This document shows, in pieces, positions 32,496 to 42,181 of a DNA stretch of 64,000 nucleotides (positions within the stretch are counted from its first letter, which is position 1; each line of letters begins with the position of its first letter). Position numbers and translations under genes: made by a program. The DNA is from Ilyomonas sp965247435 (GTDB lineage Bacteria > Bacteroidota > Bacteroidia > Chitinophagales > Chitinophagaceae): positions 248,001-312,000 of the forward strand of contig OZ252019.1 of NCBI GenBank assembly GCA_965247435.1, written 5' to 3'. The notes under the pieces are model-generated. The model was not told the origin of the DNA. It did not search any database and was given only the letters and a program-made list of their open reading frames with translations.

Positions 32496-32524
32496 ACCGC
32501 TGTTTAACAGACGGCTTTTTTAAT
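32496..32524 (-). terminator. hairpin after the FadN-like gene
   Basis: Imperfect stem CCGCTGTT / AACAGACGG around a short loop, with T-runs on both flanks when each strand is read. It lies about 80 nt past the stop of the beta-oxidation gene and probably terminates it. Confidence 0.5.
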
Positions 32525-32602
32525 GAATAATTATGGTGTCTCCATTTCCTGTAGTGTGCTTAAGCAGGCAGACAAACTTAAGCAACAATCTGCTTAACTT
32601 AT

Positions 32603-35008
32603 TTAATTCCGCACCGGTTTGCCGGTCTTTAATACGCTTTGCAACCGCTCTAATGTTTTTCTTTCGCCGCACAAAGAAAGAAAAGCTTCGCGCTCCAGGT
32701 CCAGCAGGTATTGCTCGCTTACAAGGCTTTGCTCGCTAAGGTCGCCGCCGCACATTACATAAGCCAGCTTACGCGCTGCCAGCGCATCGTGCGCCGTAGC
32801 ATAGCCTGCGCGCTGCATACCGTTGATGCCTGCCAGCAAAGCACCGAGGGCACTGCGGCCAAGCACTTTAATATCGTTGCGCATCGCCGGCATCGTATAG
32901 CCGGCATCGTATAACTCTATTACACTTTTCTTTGCTTCGCCTGTCCTCCTGCTTTGGTTCATTATTATTGCATCGCGGTTTTTGCGCAAAATACCCAGGT
33001 TGTAGCCTTCCATTGCAGAGGTAGCTACTTTAGCGGTTGCAATAGTAAGAAAGCGGTTTTTTAAAGTTATGGTTTCCGGCTCGTCCTCATGCATTTCGTC
33101 GCCTGCCCGCAACACAAATTCTTTGGTGCCGCCGCCGCCGGGGATAAGGCCAACGCCCAGCTCTACAAGGCCAATATAGGTTTCTGCGGCAGCGCATATT
33201 TTATCGGCATGCAAGTTCAGCTCGCAGCCGCCACCCAGCGTTAAGCCATGTGGCGCTACGACTACCGGTATGGCAGAATGCTGCACGCGCATCATCGTAT
33301 TCTGAAACATCCGGATAGCAAAATCCAGCTCATCATATTCCTGCTCTACTGCAAACATAAAAATCATTGCTACGTTGGCGCCTGCGCTAAAATTAGGGCC
33401 ATTATTAGCTATCACGAGGCCTTTGTACTTTTCTTCTGCAATGGCAACGCTTTTATTTATTGCTTCCAGCGCTTCGCTGCCAATGGTGTTCATTTTTGTA
33501 TTCCATTGCAAAGCCACTACTTCATCGCCAATATCGTACAGAGCAGCATGGCTGTTCTTCCAGACTGTTTTTTCTTTATAATTATTTAAAATAATAAACG
33601 CTTCGGTGCCGGGAACGAGACTGTACGCTTTCGTAAAAATATCGTAGTACAAATGCCTGCTCTTATCCGTTTTATAAAAAGAGATGTTGCCGGCAGCCAG
33701 CATTTCATCTATCCACGGCGCATACCGGCAGCCGGCGGCTTTCATAGCCGCAGTGGTAGCAGCCACACCTAATATATCCCAGGTTTCAAAGGCGCCAATG
33801 TCCCAGCCAAAGCCGGCCTTCATTGCATCGTCTATGCGGTACAACTCATCGCTTATGCCCGGGATGCGAAAAGAAATATAAGAGAACAGCGCAAAATACA
33901 TTTCCCTGAAAAAATCACCGGTTTTATCAGTGCCGGCGAATAAAATCTGTATGCGCTTCTTTACATCATCTACCGGCAGGGCGGCCGCAAGCGAAGCAGA
34001 TTTAGACTTTGCGCGCGGCACATATTCAAAGCTTGTCAAATTCAAGGTATGGATCTCGGTATCTTTCTTCCGCTCTTCGGGGCTGCCTTCGGTAAGCGGT
34101 AATGTTACTTTTTTAAAAAAGCCCTGCCCGGTCTTATCGCCCAGCCAGTTGCTGGAGATAATGTTAGCCAGCCATTCGGGTACCGTAAATACATCTTTAG
34201 CTTCATCGTCGGGCTCGTTGTCGGCTATGCCTTTAGCTACTTTGGTGAGCGTATCAATTCCTACGAGGTCTGCCGTGCGAAACGTAGCCGATTTGGGGCG
34301 GCCGATGACGGGGCCGGTAAGTGCTTCCACTTCATCTATGCCCAGCCCCATGTTGTAGGCAATATGGAAGATGCTCATCATACCAAAAACGCCAATCCGG
34401 TTGGCTATAAATGCAGGCGTATCTTTTGCCAGTACTGTTGTTTTACCTAAATATAAATCGCCATAATACATGAGGAAATCTATAACAGCGGGGTCGGTCT
34501 CCTTCGCCGGAATAATCTCCAGCAACCGCAGGTAACGCGGCGGGTTGAAGAAATGCGTACCACAAAAATGCTTTTTAAAATCTTCGCTCCGGCCTTCCGC
34601 CAGCAGGTGTATCGGGATGCCGGAAGTGTTGGAGGTAATAAGGGTTCCGGCCCTGCGGTATTGCTCTACTTTTTCGTACAGCGATTGTTTAATGTCTAAC
34701 CGCTCCACTACCACTTCTATTATCCAGTCGCAGGAAGTAACGCTTTGCATATCATCATCGAAGTTGCCTGTTGTAATCCGCTGTACAGCATCCTGCAAAT
34801 ACACCGGTGAAGGATTGCTTTTGAGGGCTGTTTGCAGGGCATCATTCACCAGCTTATTTCTTGCAGCACGATCCGGATTTTCAATTGCTTCGTTTGGCAC
34901 AATATCCAATAATACTACCTGTACACCAATACCTGCAAAATGGCAGGCAATGCGCGAGCCCATGATGCCGCTGCCAAGTACGGCAATCTTTTTAATAGTA
35001 CGTTTCAT
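32603..35008 (-). CDS. 3-hydroxyacyl-CoA dehydrogenase / enoyl-CoA hydratase fusion (FadN-like)
   Basis: Bifunctional beta-oxidation enzyme. The 801-residue protein has the dehydrogenase part first: Rossmann motif AVLGSGIMGSRIACHFAG (about residues 9-26), CGTHFFNPPRYLRLLEII with the catalytic His, and the C-terminal dimerisation part with TGPVIGRPKSATFRTADLVG. The crotonase domain follows (about 480-680) with the oxyanion-hole segments NGPNFSAGANV and HGLTLGGGCEL. This order is that of FadN of Bacillus and not FadB/FadJ, where the hydratase comes first. It hydrates trans-enoyl-CoA and oxidises the 3-hydroxyacyl-CoA with NAD. The usual thiolase and acyl-CoA dehydrogenase neighbours are absent here. 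Confidence 0.92.
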   Translation of the reverse strand: MKRTIKKIAVLGSGIMGSRIACHFAGIGVQVVLLDIVPNEAIENPDRAARNKLVNDALQTALKSNPSPVYLQDAVQRITTGNFDDDMQSVTSCDWIIEVVVERLDIKQSLYEKVEQYRRAGTLITSNTSGIPIHLLAEGRSEDFKKHFCGTHFFNPPRYLRLLEIIPAKETDPAVIDFLMYYGDLYLGKTTVLAKDTPAFIANRIGVFGMMSIFHIAYNMGLGIDEVEALTGPVIGRPKSATFRTADLVGIDTLTKVAKGIADNEPDDEAKDVFTVPEWLANIISSNWLGDKTGQGFFKKVTLPLTEGSPEERKKDTEIHTLNLTSFEYVPRAKSKSASLAAALPVDDVKKRIQILFAGTDKTGDFFREMYFALFSYISFRIPGISDELYRIDDAMKAGFGWDIGAFETWDILGVAATTAAMKAAGCRYAPWIDEMLAAGNISFYKTDKSRHLYYDIFTKAYSLVPGTEAFIILNNYKEKTVWKNSHAALYDIGDEVVALQWNTKMNTIGSEALEAINKSVAIAEEKYKGLVIANNGPNFSAGANVAMIFMFAVEQEYDELDFAIRMFQNTMMRVQHSAIPVVVAPHGLTLGGGCELNLHADKICAAAETYIGLVELGVGLIPGGGGTKEFVLRAGDEMHEDEPETITLKNRFLTIATAKVATSAMEGYNLGILRKNRDAIIMNQSRRTGEAKKSVIELYDAGYTMPAMRNDIKVLGRSALGALLAGINGMQRAGYATAHDALAARKLAYVMCGGDLSEQSLVSEQYLLDLEREAFLSLCGERKTLERLQSVLKTGKPVRN

Positions 35009-35220
35009 AATAGGCGTATGTAAGAGTTGCGTTTATAGAATATTAATCATCGTTAACAAAACGAAGATAACAGGAAATAAAGGATGCAAACGTTGTACAA
35101 AAGTGGTGATTATTTTTAAGCAGAATACCTGCCTGCAGTATTAAACTCTCTTTGCATATAAGCTTTGCCCCTAAAAAATTTTAGCTTATGTTTGTTGCTT
35201 AGCTAACGCAATATCCCATT

Positions 35221-36606
35221 ATGGCTCTAATAAAAAGTATATCCGGCATCCGTGGTACGATTGGTGGAAAACCGGGTAATACGCTCAGCCCTCTCGACAT
35301 TGTAAAATTTACTGCAGCTTACGGCACTTTTATCTTGCAACAGCAGCCCGCCAATAAAAATATTATTGTTGGCCGCGATGGCCGCGTGAGCGGCGCCATG
35401 GTGCAAAATATAGTAATGGGCACTTTAAACGCTGTTGGACTGAATGTAATAGACGCCGGGCTAAGCACCACGCCAACAATTGAAATGGCGGTGATAAGTG
35501 AAGGCGCAGCAGGTGGTATTATTCTTACTGCCAGCCACAACCCCAAAGAGTGGAATGCATTGAAACTGCTGAATGAGAAAGGTGAGTTTTTAAGCAGCGA
35601 AGAAGGGCAGCAGATTCTTAATATTGCAACCGGCGAGGAATACATTTTTGTGCCTGTTGATAAGCTCGGAACCATTACAACCAATACTACTTTTATTGAT
35701 AAGCATATAGCCGCGGTGCTTGCTTACCCGCTTATTGATGCAGAAGCCATAAAGCAACGCAATTTTAAAATAGTGGTTGATGCCATCAACAGCACCGGCG
35801 CTATAGCCGTACCGGCCCTGTTGCGGCAATTGGGCGTAGAACAGATACAGGTGCTGAATGAAGAAGTGAACGGTAAATTTGCACACAACCCGGAGCCCCT
35901 GCCACAGCACCTTACAGAGCTTTCCAAAGAAGTGAATAAAGAGAAAGCAGACCTTGGCATTGCGATAGACCCGGATGTGGACCGGCTTTGTTTTGTGTGT
36001 GAGGATGGTTCTTTCTTTGGCGAAGAATATACGCTGGTAGCCGTATCCGATTATATGCTGCAGCACCGCAAAGGCAATACCGTAAGCAACATGAGCTCTA
36101 CGCGTGCACTGAAAGATTTAACCCTCAAAAACGGCGGTGAATATTATTCCAGTGCTGTTGGCGAAGTGAATGTGGTCAATAAAATGAAAGCGGTGGATGC
36201 GGTAATCGGCGGTGAAGGCAACGGCGGTATCATTGTTCCCGACCTGCACTATGGCCGCGACGCGCTGATTGGGATCGCCCTGTTTTTAAGTCACCTGGCG
36301 CAAAGCAAAAGAAGCATCAAACAACTGCGCCGCAATTATCCCGATTACTTCATCAGCAAGAATAAAATTGAATTGGGGGAAAGCATCAACGTGCAGGATA
36401 TCTTCGACCGCATTCAAAAGAAATACAAGAACAATCCTTCCAATACCGATGATGGTTTAAAAATAGAATTTGATACTGATTGGGTACATCTGCGCACGAG
36501 CAATACCGAACCGATTATCCGCATTTATGCAGAAAGCAATTTCGAAACTACAGCGGATAATATTGCTAAAAGACTAATGCAGGATATAAGAGAAAATATT
36601 TCGTAA
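35221..36606 (+). CDS. glmM: phosphoglucosamine mutase
   Basis: GlmM converts glucosamine-6-phosphate to glucosamine-1-phosphate on the way to UDP-GlcNAc for peptidoglycan and LPS. The 461 residues comprise four phosphohexomutase domains. The phosphoserine loop is ILTASHNPKEWNALK with S105 as phosphorylation site, the metal loop is DPDVDR (D250, D252, D254), the sugar-binding loop is GGEGNGGI, and the phosphate-binding loop RTSNTEPIIR is near the C-terminus. The glmS gene for the previous step lies only 1 kb downstream, which strengthens the glucosamine assignment over phosphomannomutase. The first repeat copy (36614) begins 8 nt after its stop codon. Confidence 0.94.
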   Translation: MALIKSISGIRGTIGGKPGNTLSPLDIVKFTAAYGTFILQQQPANKNIIVGRDGRVSGAMVQNIVMGTLNAVGLNVIDAGLSTTPTIEMAVISEGAAGGIILTASHNPKEWNALKLLNEKGEFLSSEEGQQILNIATGEEYIFVPVDKLGTITTNTTFIDKHIAAVLAYPLIDAEAIKQRNFKIVVDAINSTGAIAVPALLRQLGVEQIQVLNEEVNGKFAHNPEPLPQHLTELSKEVNKEKADLGIAIDPDVDRLCFVCEDGSFFGEEYTLVAVSDYMLQHRKGNTVSNMSSTRALKDLTLKNGGEYYSSAVGEVNVVNKMKAVDAVIGGEGNGGIIVPDLHYGRDALIGIALFLSHLAQSKRSIKQLRRNYPDYFISKNKIELGESINVQDIFDRIQKKYKNNPSNTDDGLKIEFDTDWVHLRTSNTEPIIRIYAESNFETTADNIAKRLMQDIRENIS

Positions 36607-36613
36607 AACTTTT

Positions 36614-36635
36614 GGCCACTAAGGCACAAAGCCAC
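36614..36635 (-). repeat. reverse copy of the 22-nt GTGGC repeat
   Basis: GGCCACTAAGGCACAAAGCCAC, 8 nt after the glmM stop codon. Its reverse complement differs from the copy at 8899-8920 at two of 21 positions. Confidence 0.7.
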
Positions 36636-36691
36636 CCAGGTTGTAATAATAGCAAGGCGTTCTTATAAGAAATATTAAAGCACTTACCGCA

Positions 36692-36723
36692 AGGTGTCTG
36701 ACACTTAGAAGTGTCTGACACCT
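36692..36723. repeat. GTGTCTGACAC double palindrome
   Basis: AGGTGTCTGACACTT (36692-36706) and AAGTGTCTGACACCT (36709-36723) form an inverted repeat with a single mismatch. Each arm is itself a palindrome (GTGTC-T-GACAC). This 326-nt glmM-GNAT interval holds no gene; this element, the two flanking GTGGC repeats and a GC-rich stem at about 36877-36897 are all I see in it. Confidence 0.75.
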
Positions 36724-36900
36724 GCTATCTTTTAGCTGCTAAGTTATAGCATCACATTTTTTCCAAACCTTGTGATACGAAACACCGGTTTACCATGGTT
36801 TGAAATGTTCTTACTACTCATGGCAGTTTTACCGGTTACGTTACTGCTAAGTTAATATAGGTTTGTATAATCCTGCCTGCTTCTTTGCCGGCAGGCAACT

Positions 36901-36924
36901 TTGGGCTTTCGCGCCTTCGTGGCT
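36901..36924 (+). repeat. diverged forward copy of the 22-nt GTGGC repeat
   Basis: Contains GGGCTTTCGCGCCTTCGTGGC, related to the copy at 8896 with one indel and several changes. It lies 8 nt before the stop of the minus-strand GNAT gene and faces the reverse copy at 36614. Confidence 0.5.
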
Positions 36925-36932
36925 AAACATAA

Positions 36933-37538
36933 TCAACGCAACTTCTCTTTCAATTTCGTTTTTACTTTTCCAAACCACTCTTCTTTTAAAATGCTCAGCA
37001 CAATAGAATCCCTGCGCCGGCTGCCGTCGCCAACCGGCATGTGACTTCTTAAAATACCTTCCGCCGTGCAGCCGATACCTTTCATTGCGGCAATACTCCG
37101 AGCATTATTTGCATCTGCCCGGAACTCTACTCTTTCCAGTTTCATACTCTCAAACGCAAACGACAATAATAAATACTTGCAATGTCTGTTCAGCCCGCTT
37201 CCATGGTACACTGCGCCATACCAGGTGTAGCCAAGCTGTACGTATTGGTACGGCAGATTAATATCGTAAAACCTGGTGCAGCCGGCATATTGCTGCGTAA
37301 CTTTATCATACACAATAAACGGATATTCTTTCCCTTCCTTCCGGGCTGCCAGCGTTTGTGCGATGTAACTTTTCATGCCTTCCTCACCGGCAGGACTTAC
37401 TAAAGAATACTTCCACAAATCCGCTTCCTGCATAGCGTAGGGCAGCAGGTGCTCAAGATCATTTTCTGCTAATGGCCTTAATAATACGCGCTCATCTTCC
37501 AGCAGGTAATCGTTGCTGCAATTGAAATCAATAATCAT
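36933..37538 (-). CDS. GNAT family N-acetyltransferase (RimJ/RimL-like)
   Basis: The 201-residue protein has the GNAT order. It begins with an N-terminal VLLRPLAENDLEHLL strand-helix typical of RimJ-type members. The acetyl-CoA site is in the region YVQLGYTWYGAVYHGSGLNR (about 97-116), and the helix-strand VEFRADANNARSIAAMKGIG follows, ending with RDSIVLSIL. Such enzymes acetylate protein N-termini or small amines; the target here is unknown. It is divergent from glmS, with 63 nt between the starts, and convergent with glmM across the repeat-bearing interval. No link to amino-sugar acetylation can be shown. Confidence 0.85.
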   Translation of the reverse strand: MIIDFNCSNDYLLEDERVLLRPLAENDLEHLLPYAMQEADLWKYSLVSPAGEEGMKSYIAQTLAARKEGKEYPFIVYDKVTQQYAGCTRFYDINLPYQYVQLGYTWYGAVYHGSGLNRHCKYLLLSFAFESMKLERVEFRADANNARSIAAMKGIGCTAEGILRSHMPVGDGSRRRDSIVLSILKEEWFGKVKTKLKEKLR

Positions 37539-37601
37539 ATTTTTGCCGCATTTATTAATTGGCTATAAAATTATCTTTCTTATACTAAACCTAAAACTAT
37601 T

Positions 37602-39437
37602 ATGTGTGGAATTGTTGGCTATACCGGGCCGCGGGAAGCTTATCCTGTCATTTTAAAAGGCCTCAAACGCCTCGAGTACCGGGGCTACGACAGCTCCGGC
37701 GTGGCGCTGCTCAACGGCGGATTGAAAGTGTATAAGAAGAAGGGAAAAGTAGCCGAACTGGAGAATGATGTAATCGGCAGAGACCTGCACAGCCATATTG
37801 GTATCGGCCATACCCGGTGGGCCACCCACGGCGAGCCGAACGACCGCAATGCGCACCCACACCTTTCGCAGAGCGGCGAGATTGCGATGATACATAACGG
37901 CATTATTGAAAACTATGCGCAGCTAAAACAGGAGCTGATAAAAAAAGGCTATACATTTAAAAGTGATACCGATACAGAAGTACTGCTCAACTTTATTGAA
38001 GACGTTAAAACAAACAGCGAATGCCCGCTGGAAGAAGCGGTGCGTATTGCCCTGCGCCGCGTGGTGGGCGCTTACTGTATATTATTAATTCATAAAGATG
38101 ATCCCGAAACCATTATTGCTGCGCGCAAAGGCAGTCCGCTGGTAATTGGCATTGGCAAAGGCGAGCATTTCCTGGCATCCGATGCTTCTCCGATTGTTGA
38201 ATACACCAAGGAAGTAGTGTATGTAAATGATTACGAAATAGCCATTGTAAAGCCGGATGAGCTGATACTAAAAAATCTGGGTAATGATAAGCAAACGCCA
38301 TTTATTACGAAGCTGAATATGGAGCTGGCGGCTATAGAAAAAGGCGGCTACGATCATTTTATGCTGAAAGAGATTTTTGAACAGCCGCATACTATTTATG
38401 ATTGCCTGCGTGGCAGGCTGGATGCGAACCTGCCGGGCATTGTAATGAGTGGCATTGAAAAATACCAGCAGCAATTGATGACGGCCTCCCGCATCATCAT
38501 TATTGCCTGCGGCACAAGCTGGCATGCGGGTTTAATTGCCGAATACATTATTGAAGAAACCTGCCGCATACCGGTAGAAGTTGAATACGCATCGGAGTTT
38601 CGCTACCGCAACCCGGTGGTAAACAAAGGCGATGTAATCGTTGCTATCTCGCAGAGCGGCGAAACTGCAGATACCTTAGTGGCTATAGAAAATGCAAAAG
38701 AAAGGGGCGCCATTATCGTAGGCATTGTAAACGTGGTTGGCTCTTCTATCGCGCGTGCATCGCATACCGGCGCTTATACCCACGCCGGGCCGGAGATTGG
38801 CGTAGCCAGTACCAAAGCATTTACTGCCCAATTAGCGGTACTAACGATGATTGCATTAAAGATCGGTTTTGCAAAAGGCACTTTGTCTTCAGAACGTTTC
38901 CAGGCGCTGTGTAAAGAGTTAGCCGATATTCCGGAGAAGGTAGAACTGGTATTGCAACAGAATGACAACATTAAAGCATTGGCAGAGAAATATAAAGACG
39001 CAAGAGACTTTTTATATTTAGGCCGCGGCTACAACTTTCCGGTAGCCCTTGAAGGTGCGCTGAAGCTGAAGGAAATTTCTTATATACATGCGGAAGGCTA
39101 TGCGGCGGCCGAAATGAAGCATGGGCCCATTGCTCTCGTTGATGAAAGCCTGCCGGTAGTATTTGTGGCAACCAAAGATGCGTACCACGAAAAAATCATC
39201 AGCAATATGCAGGAGATAAAGGCGCGTAAGGGCAAAGTAGTGGCTATCATTACCGAAGGAGACACCATTACGCCAACGCTTACTGCTGATTTTATAGTTG
39301 TTCCTGCTACGGATGAAATACTCGCTCCGATGCTAAGTGTTATTCCCCTGCAGTTGCTGGCGTATTATATTGGCGTAGCCAAAAATTTAGATGTAGATAA
39401 ACCGCGCAACTTAGCGAAGAGCGTGACGGTTGAATAA
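37602..39437 (+). CDS. glmS: glutamine--fructose-6-phosphate aminotransferase (isomerizing)
   Basis: Makes glucosamine-6-phosphate from fructose-6-phosphate and glutamine, the entry to UDP-GlcNAc. The 611-residue protein starts MCGIVGYTG, with C2 the glutaminase nucleophile after Met removal. The class II glutamine amidotransferase spans about 1-220 (RWATHGEPNDRNAHPH) and is followed by two SIS isomerase domains (about 285-425 and 455-600; IACGTSWHAG, SQSGETADTLVAI, EGALKLKEISY). It ends KPRNLAKSVTVE as expected. No glmS ribozyme-like structure is visible in the short 5' leader, as expected outside Firmicutes. glmM lies upstream. Confidence 0.97.
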   Translation: MCGIVGYTGPREAYPVILKGLKRLEYRGYDSSGVALLNGGLKVYKKKGKVAELENDVIGRDLHSHIGIGHTRWATHGEPNDRNAHPHLSQSGEIAMIHNGIIENYAQLKQELIKKGYTFKSDTDTEVLLNFIEDVKTNSECPLEEAVRIALRRVVGAYCILLIHKDDPETIIAARKGSPLVIGIGKGEHFLASDASPIVEYTKEVVYVNDYEIAIVKPDELILKNLGNDKQTPFITKLNMELAAIEKGGYDHFMLKEIFEQPHTIYDCLRGRLDANLPGIVMSGIEKYQQQLMTASRIIIIACGTSWHAGLIAEYIIEETCRIPVEVEYASEFRYRNPVVNKGDVIVAISQSGETADTLVAIENAKERGAIIVGIVNVVGSSIARASHTGAYTHAGPEIGVASTKAFTAQLAVLTMIALKIGFAKGTLSSERFQALCKELADIPEKVELVLQQNDNIKALAEKYKDARDFLYLGRGYNFPVALEGALKLKEISYIHAEGYAAAEMKHGPIALVDESLPVVFVATKDAYHEKIISNMQEIKARKGKVVAIITEGDTITPTLTADFIVVPATDEILAPMLSVIPLQLLAYYIGVAKNLDVDKPRNLAKSVTVE

Positions 39438-39509
39438 GGTCGTATTCCCTTCCCCGATTACTCAAATCGCTTTTTATAATTGACAATTAACAATAGACCA
39501 TTGACCATA

Positions 39510-40802
39510 ATGAACTATTATAGCCTCAATCATCAGTCACCTAAAGTAAGTTTTGCTGAAGCCACGGTACAGGGGCAGGCGCCGGACAAAGGCTTGTATT
39601 TCCCCGAATTCATTCCTTCCTTATCCAAAGATTTCATTGATAATATCCGCTCTTTCTCCAACGAAGAAATTGGTGTGGAAGTGATGCGGCCCTACGTAGC
39701 CGGAAGCCTTGATGACGCAACGCTGGAGCAGATTGTAAGGGAAACGATTTCCTTTCCTTTTCCTTTAAAAAAAATAACGGAAGATATTTATTCGCTTGAG
39801 CTTTTTCATGGCCCAACCTATGCGTTTAAAGATGTGGGCGCACGTTTTATGAGCCGCTGTCTTGGCTACTTTAACCGCGGCAGCAACAGGCAGGTTACGG
39901 TATTGGTGGCTACTTCGGGCGACACCGGCGGCGCTGTCGCCAATGGCTTCCTGGGCGTGGAAGGCGTAGAGGTAGTGATACTATATCCTTCGGGAAAAGT
40001 AAGCGCCGTGCAGGAGCTGCAGTTAACGACCTGTGGCAGCAACATTACCGCCCTGGAAGTGGCCGGTACTTTCGACGATTGCCAGGCCATGGTAAAAGGT
40101 GCCTTCAGCGATGGAGATTTAAACAACAGACTATCGCTTACTTCTGCCAATTCTATTAATGTAGCGAGGTGGCTGCCGCAGCAGTTATATTACTTTTTTG
40201 CGTATCAGCAATGGCAGCAAACGGAAGCACCGGTTATAAGTGTTCCCAGCGGCAACTTTGGTAATATCTGTGCCGGCATTTTAGCCTGTATCTCCGGCCT
40301 GCCGGTGCAGCATTTTATTGCTGCCTGCAATGCTAACGACGTAATACCTCATTTTTTTGAGAGCGGTTATTATATTCCCAAACCGTCTGTAACTACCATT
40401 TCTAACGCAATGGATGTAGGCAATCCAAGCAATTTTATACGGGTGCTTCAATTATTCGAACATAAAATTCCACAGCTTAAATCCAAAGTCAGCAGCATAA
40501 CCGTTAGCGACGATGCAACGAAGGAAACCATTGAAAAAGTTTTCAAACAATACCACTACACTTTAGACCCGCATGGCGCTGTTGCTTACCATGCATTAGA
40601 ACAATACCAGCAGAAGCATACAGCCCCGGGAATGATTTTAGAAACGGCACACCCGGTAAAATTTCCGGAGGTAATAGAAGCGGTAACCGGCGCGCCGGTC
40701 CAGATGCCTCCGGGCGCTGAAAAGTTGCTGGCGCTGAAAAAACAAAGTATTAAAATGAACGCTTCTTTTGAGGCATTGAAAGCGTGGCTGCTAAGCAAAT
40801 AA
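39510..40802 (+). CDS. thrC: threonine synthase
   Basis: PLP enzyme converting O-phosphohomoserine to threonine. From ATG 39510 the product is 430 residues (MNYYSLNHQSPKVSFAEA), with PLP lysine K107 in GPTYAFKDVGARF, then VLVATSGDTGGAVANGF and the phosphate loop VPSGNFGNICAG. The DPHGAVAYHAL segment near residue 355 is the threonine synthase C-terminal signature. An in-frame ATG at 39480 lies in a simple-sequence leader (TTGACAATTAACAATAGACC) common in Bacteroidota intergenic DNA, so the later start is chosen. It follows glmS by 72 nt on the same strand. The other threonine genes are not in view. Confidence 0.95.
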   Translation: MNYYSLNHQSPKVSFAEATVQGQAPDKGLYFPEFIPSLSKDFIDNIRSFSNEEIGVEVMRPYVAGSLDDATLEQIVRETISFPFPLKKITEDIYSLELFHGPTYAFKDVGARFMSRCLGYFNRGSNRQVTVLVATSGDTGGAVANGFLGVEGVEVVILYPSGKVSAVQELQLTTCGSNITALEVAGTFDDCQAMVKGAFSDGDLNNRLSLTSANSINVARWLPQQLYYFFAYQQWQQTEAPVISVPSGNFGNICAGILACISGLPVQHFIAACNANDVIPHFFESGYYIPKPSVTTISNAMDVGNPSNFIRVLQLFEHKIPQLKSKVSSITVSDDATKETIEKVFKQYHYTLDPHGAVAYHALEQYQQKHTAPGMILETAHPVKFPEVIEAVTGAPVQMPPGAEKLLALKKQSIKMNASFEALKAWLLSK

Positions 40803-41477
40803 TTAATGCACCAATTTGGTTTTGGTTGTGTTTCTGTTTGAAAATAACAGCGCGTAACCTGTGGGGCTATTATCTTTTTTTTAAACGTAAAATGGCTCAA
40901 CCTGACAGATTTTTCGACAGCAAAATTTCAGACGGAGATAACTTATCTCAACTTTTGCAGGCACACATATCCCGGATAAGAATGACAACTTTTTTTGGGA
41001 TTGAGCAATAGCTGCAAGCGTATTAAAGAATTGCGCATACTACCGGCATTGGTCGTACATAACCTTATGCCTATAAGTTGCTCCACATGTATATAAATAA
41101 TCGGTCAAAATTATCTATCCTTTACTGCTTATTATTGATTGTTCTTTTTTAGTGGAAAACGGAAACGAAAAAAGCGGCATAAAAACGATACACAGCACGG
41201 TTTCCTGCAGTGCCTTAATGAAGCTTTCGTACCACTGTGGATTCAACAGTAGTAATACTACGACAATGAGAAGAATCGGACGATGAATGACACCAGTTTA
41301 AATTTGTTTGATATTGATAAAGAACTTATCCACCTTGATCCTGCTTAAGCAGTGAACGATTCGATATCCTTAACCAACGATTGGTTAGGAAAAATACCCG
41401 GTACAGGTATTTAAGTTTCCATTCCCGTTTTTACTGCCGGACATTTGAATTCTATTATCCACTACTTATAAAAACTT
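40803..41477. other. gene-free interval after thrC
   Basis: About 675 nt with no convincing gene. A plus-strand ORF from 40784 overlaps thrC and has no coding character. On the minus strand, roughly 41149-41300, an open frame without a good start encodes a hydrophobic stretch followed by NPQWYESFIKALQETV. It could be the tail of a decayed membrane-protein gene, but it is too short to call. No RNA gene or transposase remnant was recognised. Confidence 0.4.
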
Positions 41478-42104
41478 ATGAAACACGTATTTTATCTTTT
41501 AATCTTTTGCAATTCCTTTATGAGCATCCTGGCACAACCCATTAAAAAAATAGTGGCTGGTGCAACTCTTTCCCCGGCCGCAAAAGAAAGGCTTGGCGTT
41601 AGCGGACCTTTACAATTCAACAAAACAAGCTTCCATCTTGCATGGTCGGATAAACCCAACGAAACCTATTATGTGCAGGAGTATATGCCAACAGGTGAGA
41701 ATCCTGAGCACTTTAATCAATTACTTACGATCAACCTGTTTAACAGGCTGGTTCCGATAGAAGACGCCGTCAAACAAAAAGCTTATGAGCTCACGGAAAG
41801 AAAAAAGATAGATGCCACCTGCAATTTTGCAGTAACAAAAAGCAAAGATGGCCAGGAATATATGATTGATTTTATATTGAGTGAAGGCACCGGCGATAAG
41901 GCTATTACAGAGTTTAATATATATCATTATAAGCAAATAGAGACTTCTGATAAGAAACAGGCGCTGGCAGTGTATGCTTATTCAAAAAGAAGTTATGGAA
42001 ATAGCATACCGCTTTTCTTTAAGAACTTACAAGCGGAACGACCAGCCTTGCTGCAAGCCATGAGCGCTGCACCGATACCGGATATAAAATTGGGCGATCA
42101 ATAA
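41478..42104 (+). CDS. hypothetical secreted protein of accessory cluster, 208 aa
   Basis: Signal peptide MKHVFYLLIFCNSFMSILAQ with cleavage likely before PIKKI, so the product is exported. The mature part has ATLSPAAKERLGVSGPLQF, then SFHLAWSDKPNETYYVQEY and a later FAVTKSKDGQEYMIDFILSE strand region. I recognise no family. It is the first of four plus-strand genes with short gaps (77, 36 and 10 nt), followed by a convergent Imm63-like gene. That suggests one transcription unit of accessory genes. Codon composition is somewhat more AT-rich than glmS or thrC upstream. Function unknown. Confidence 0.7.
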   Translation: MKHVFYLLIFCNSFMSILAQPIKKIVAGATLSPAAKERLGVSGPLQFNKTSFHLAWSDKPNETYYVQEYMPTGENPEHFNQLLTINLFNRLVPIEDAVKQKAYELTERKKIDATCNFAVTKSKDGQEYMIDFILSEGTGDKAITEFNIYHYKQIETSDKKQALAVYAYSKRSYGNSIPLFFKNLQAERPALLQAMSAAPIPDIKLGDQ

Positions 42105-42181
42105 TAGCACGTATGAAAAGCCTGATAAAACTTATAAACTGCATAAACAATAACCGATCACTCAACAAAGAAAATAATTTA

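Noticed and set aside
36692..36723. CRISPR-like repeat
   Set aside because: Only two arms as an inverted repeat with a 2-nt centre; no spacers and no cas genes.
37561..37601. glmS ribozyme in the glmS leader
   Set aside because: The leader is only about 60 nt and has no conserved ribozyme core.
40784..41011. 75-aa plus-strand ORF after thrC
   Set aside because: Starts inside thrC out of frame, mixed composition, no conserved look; treated as noncoding.
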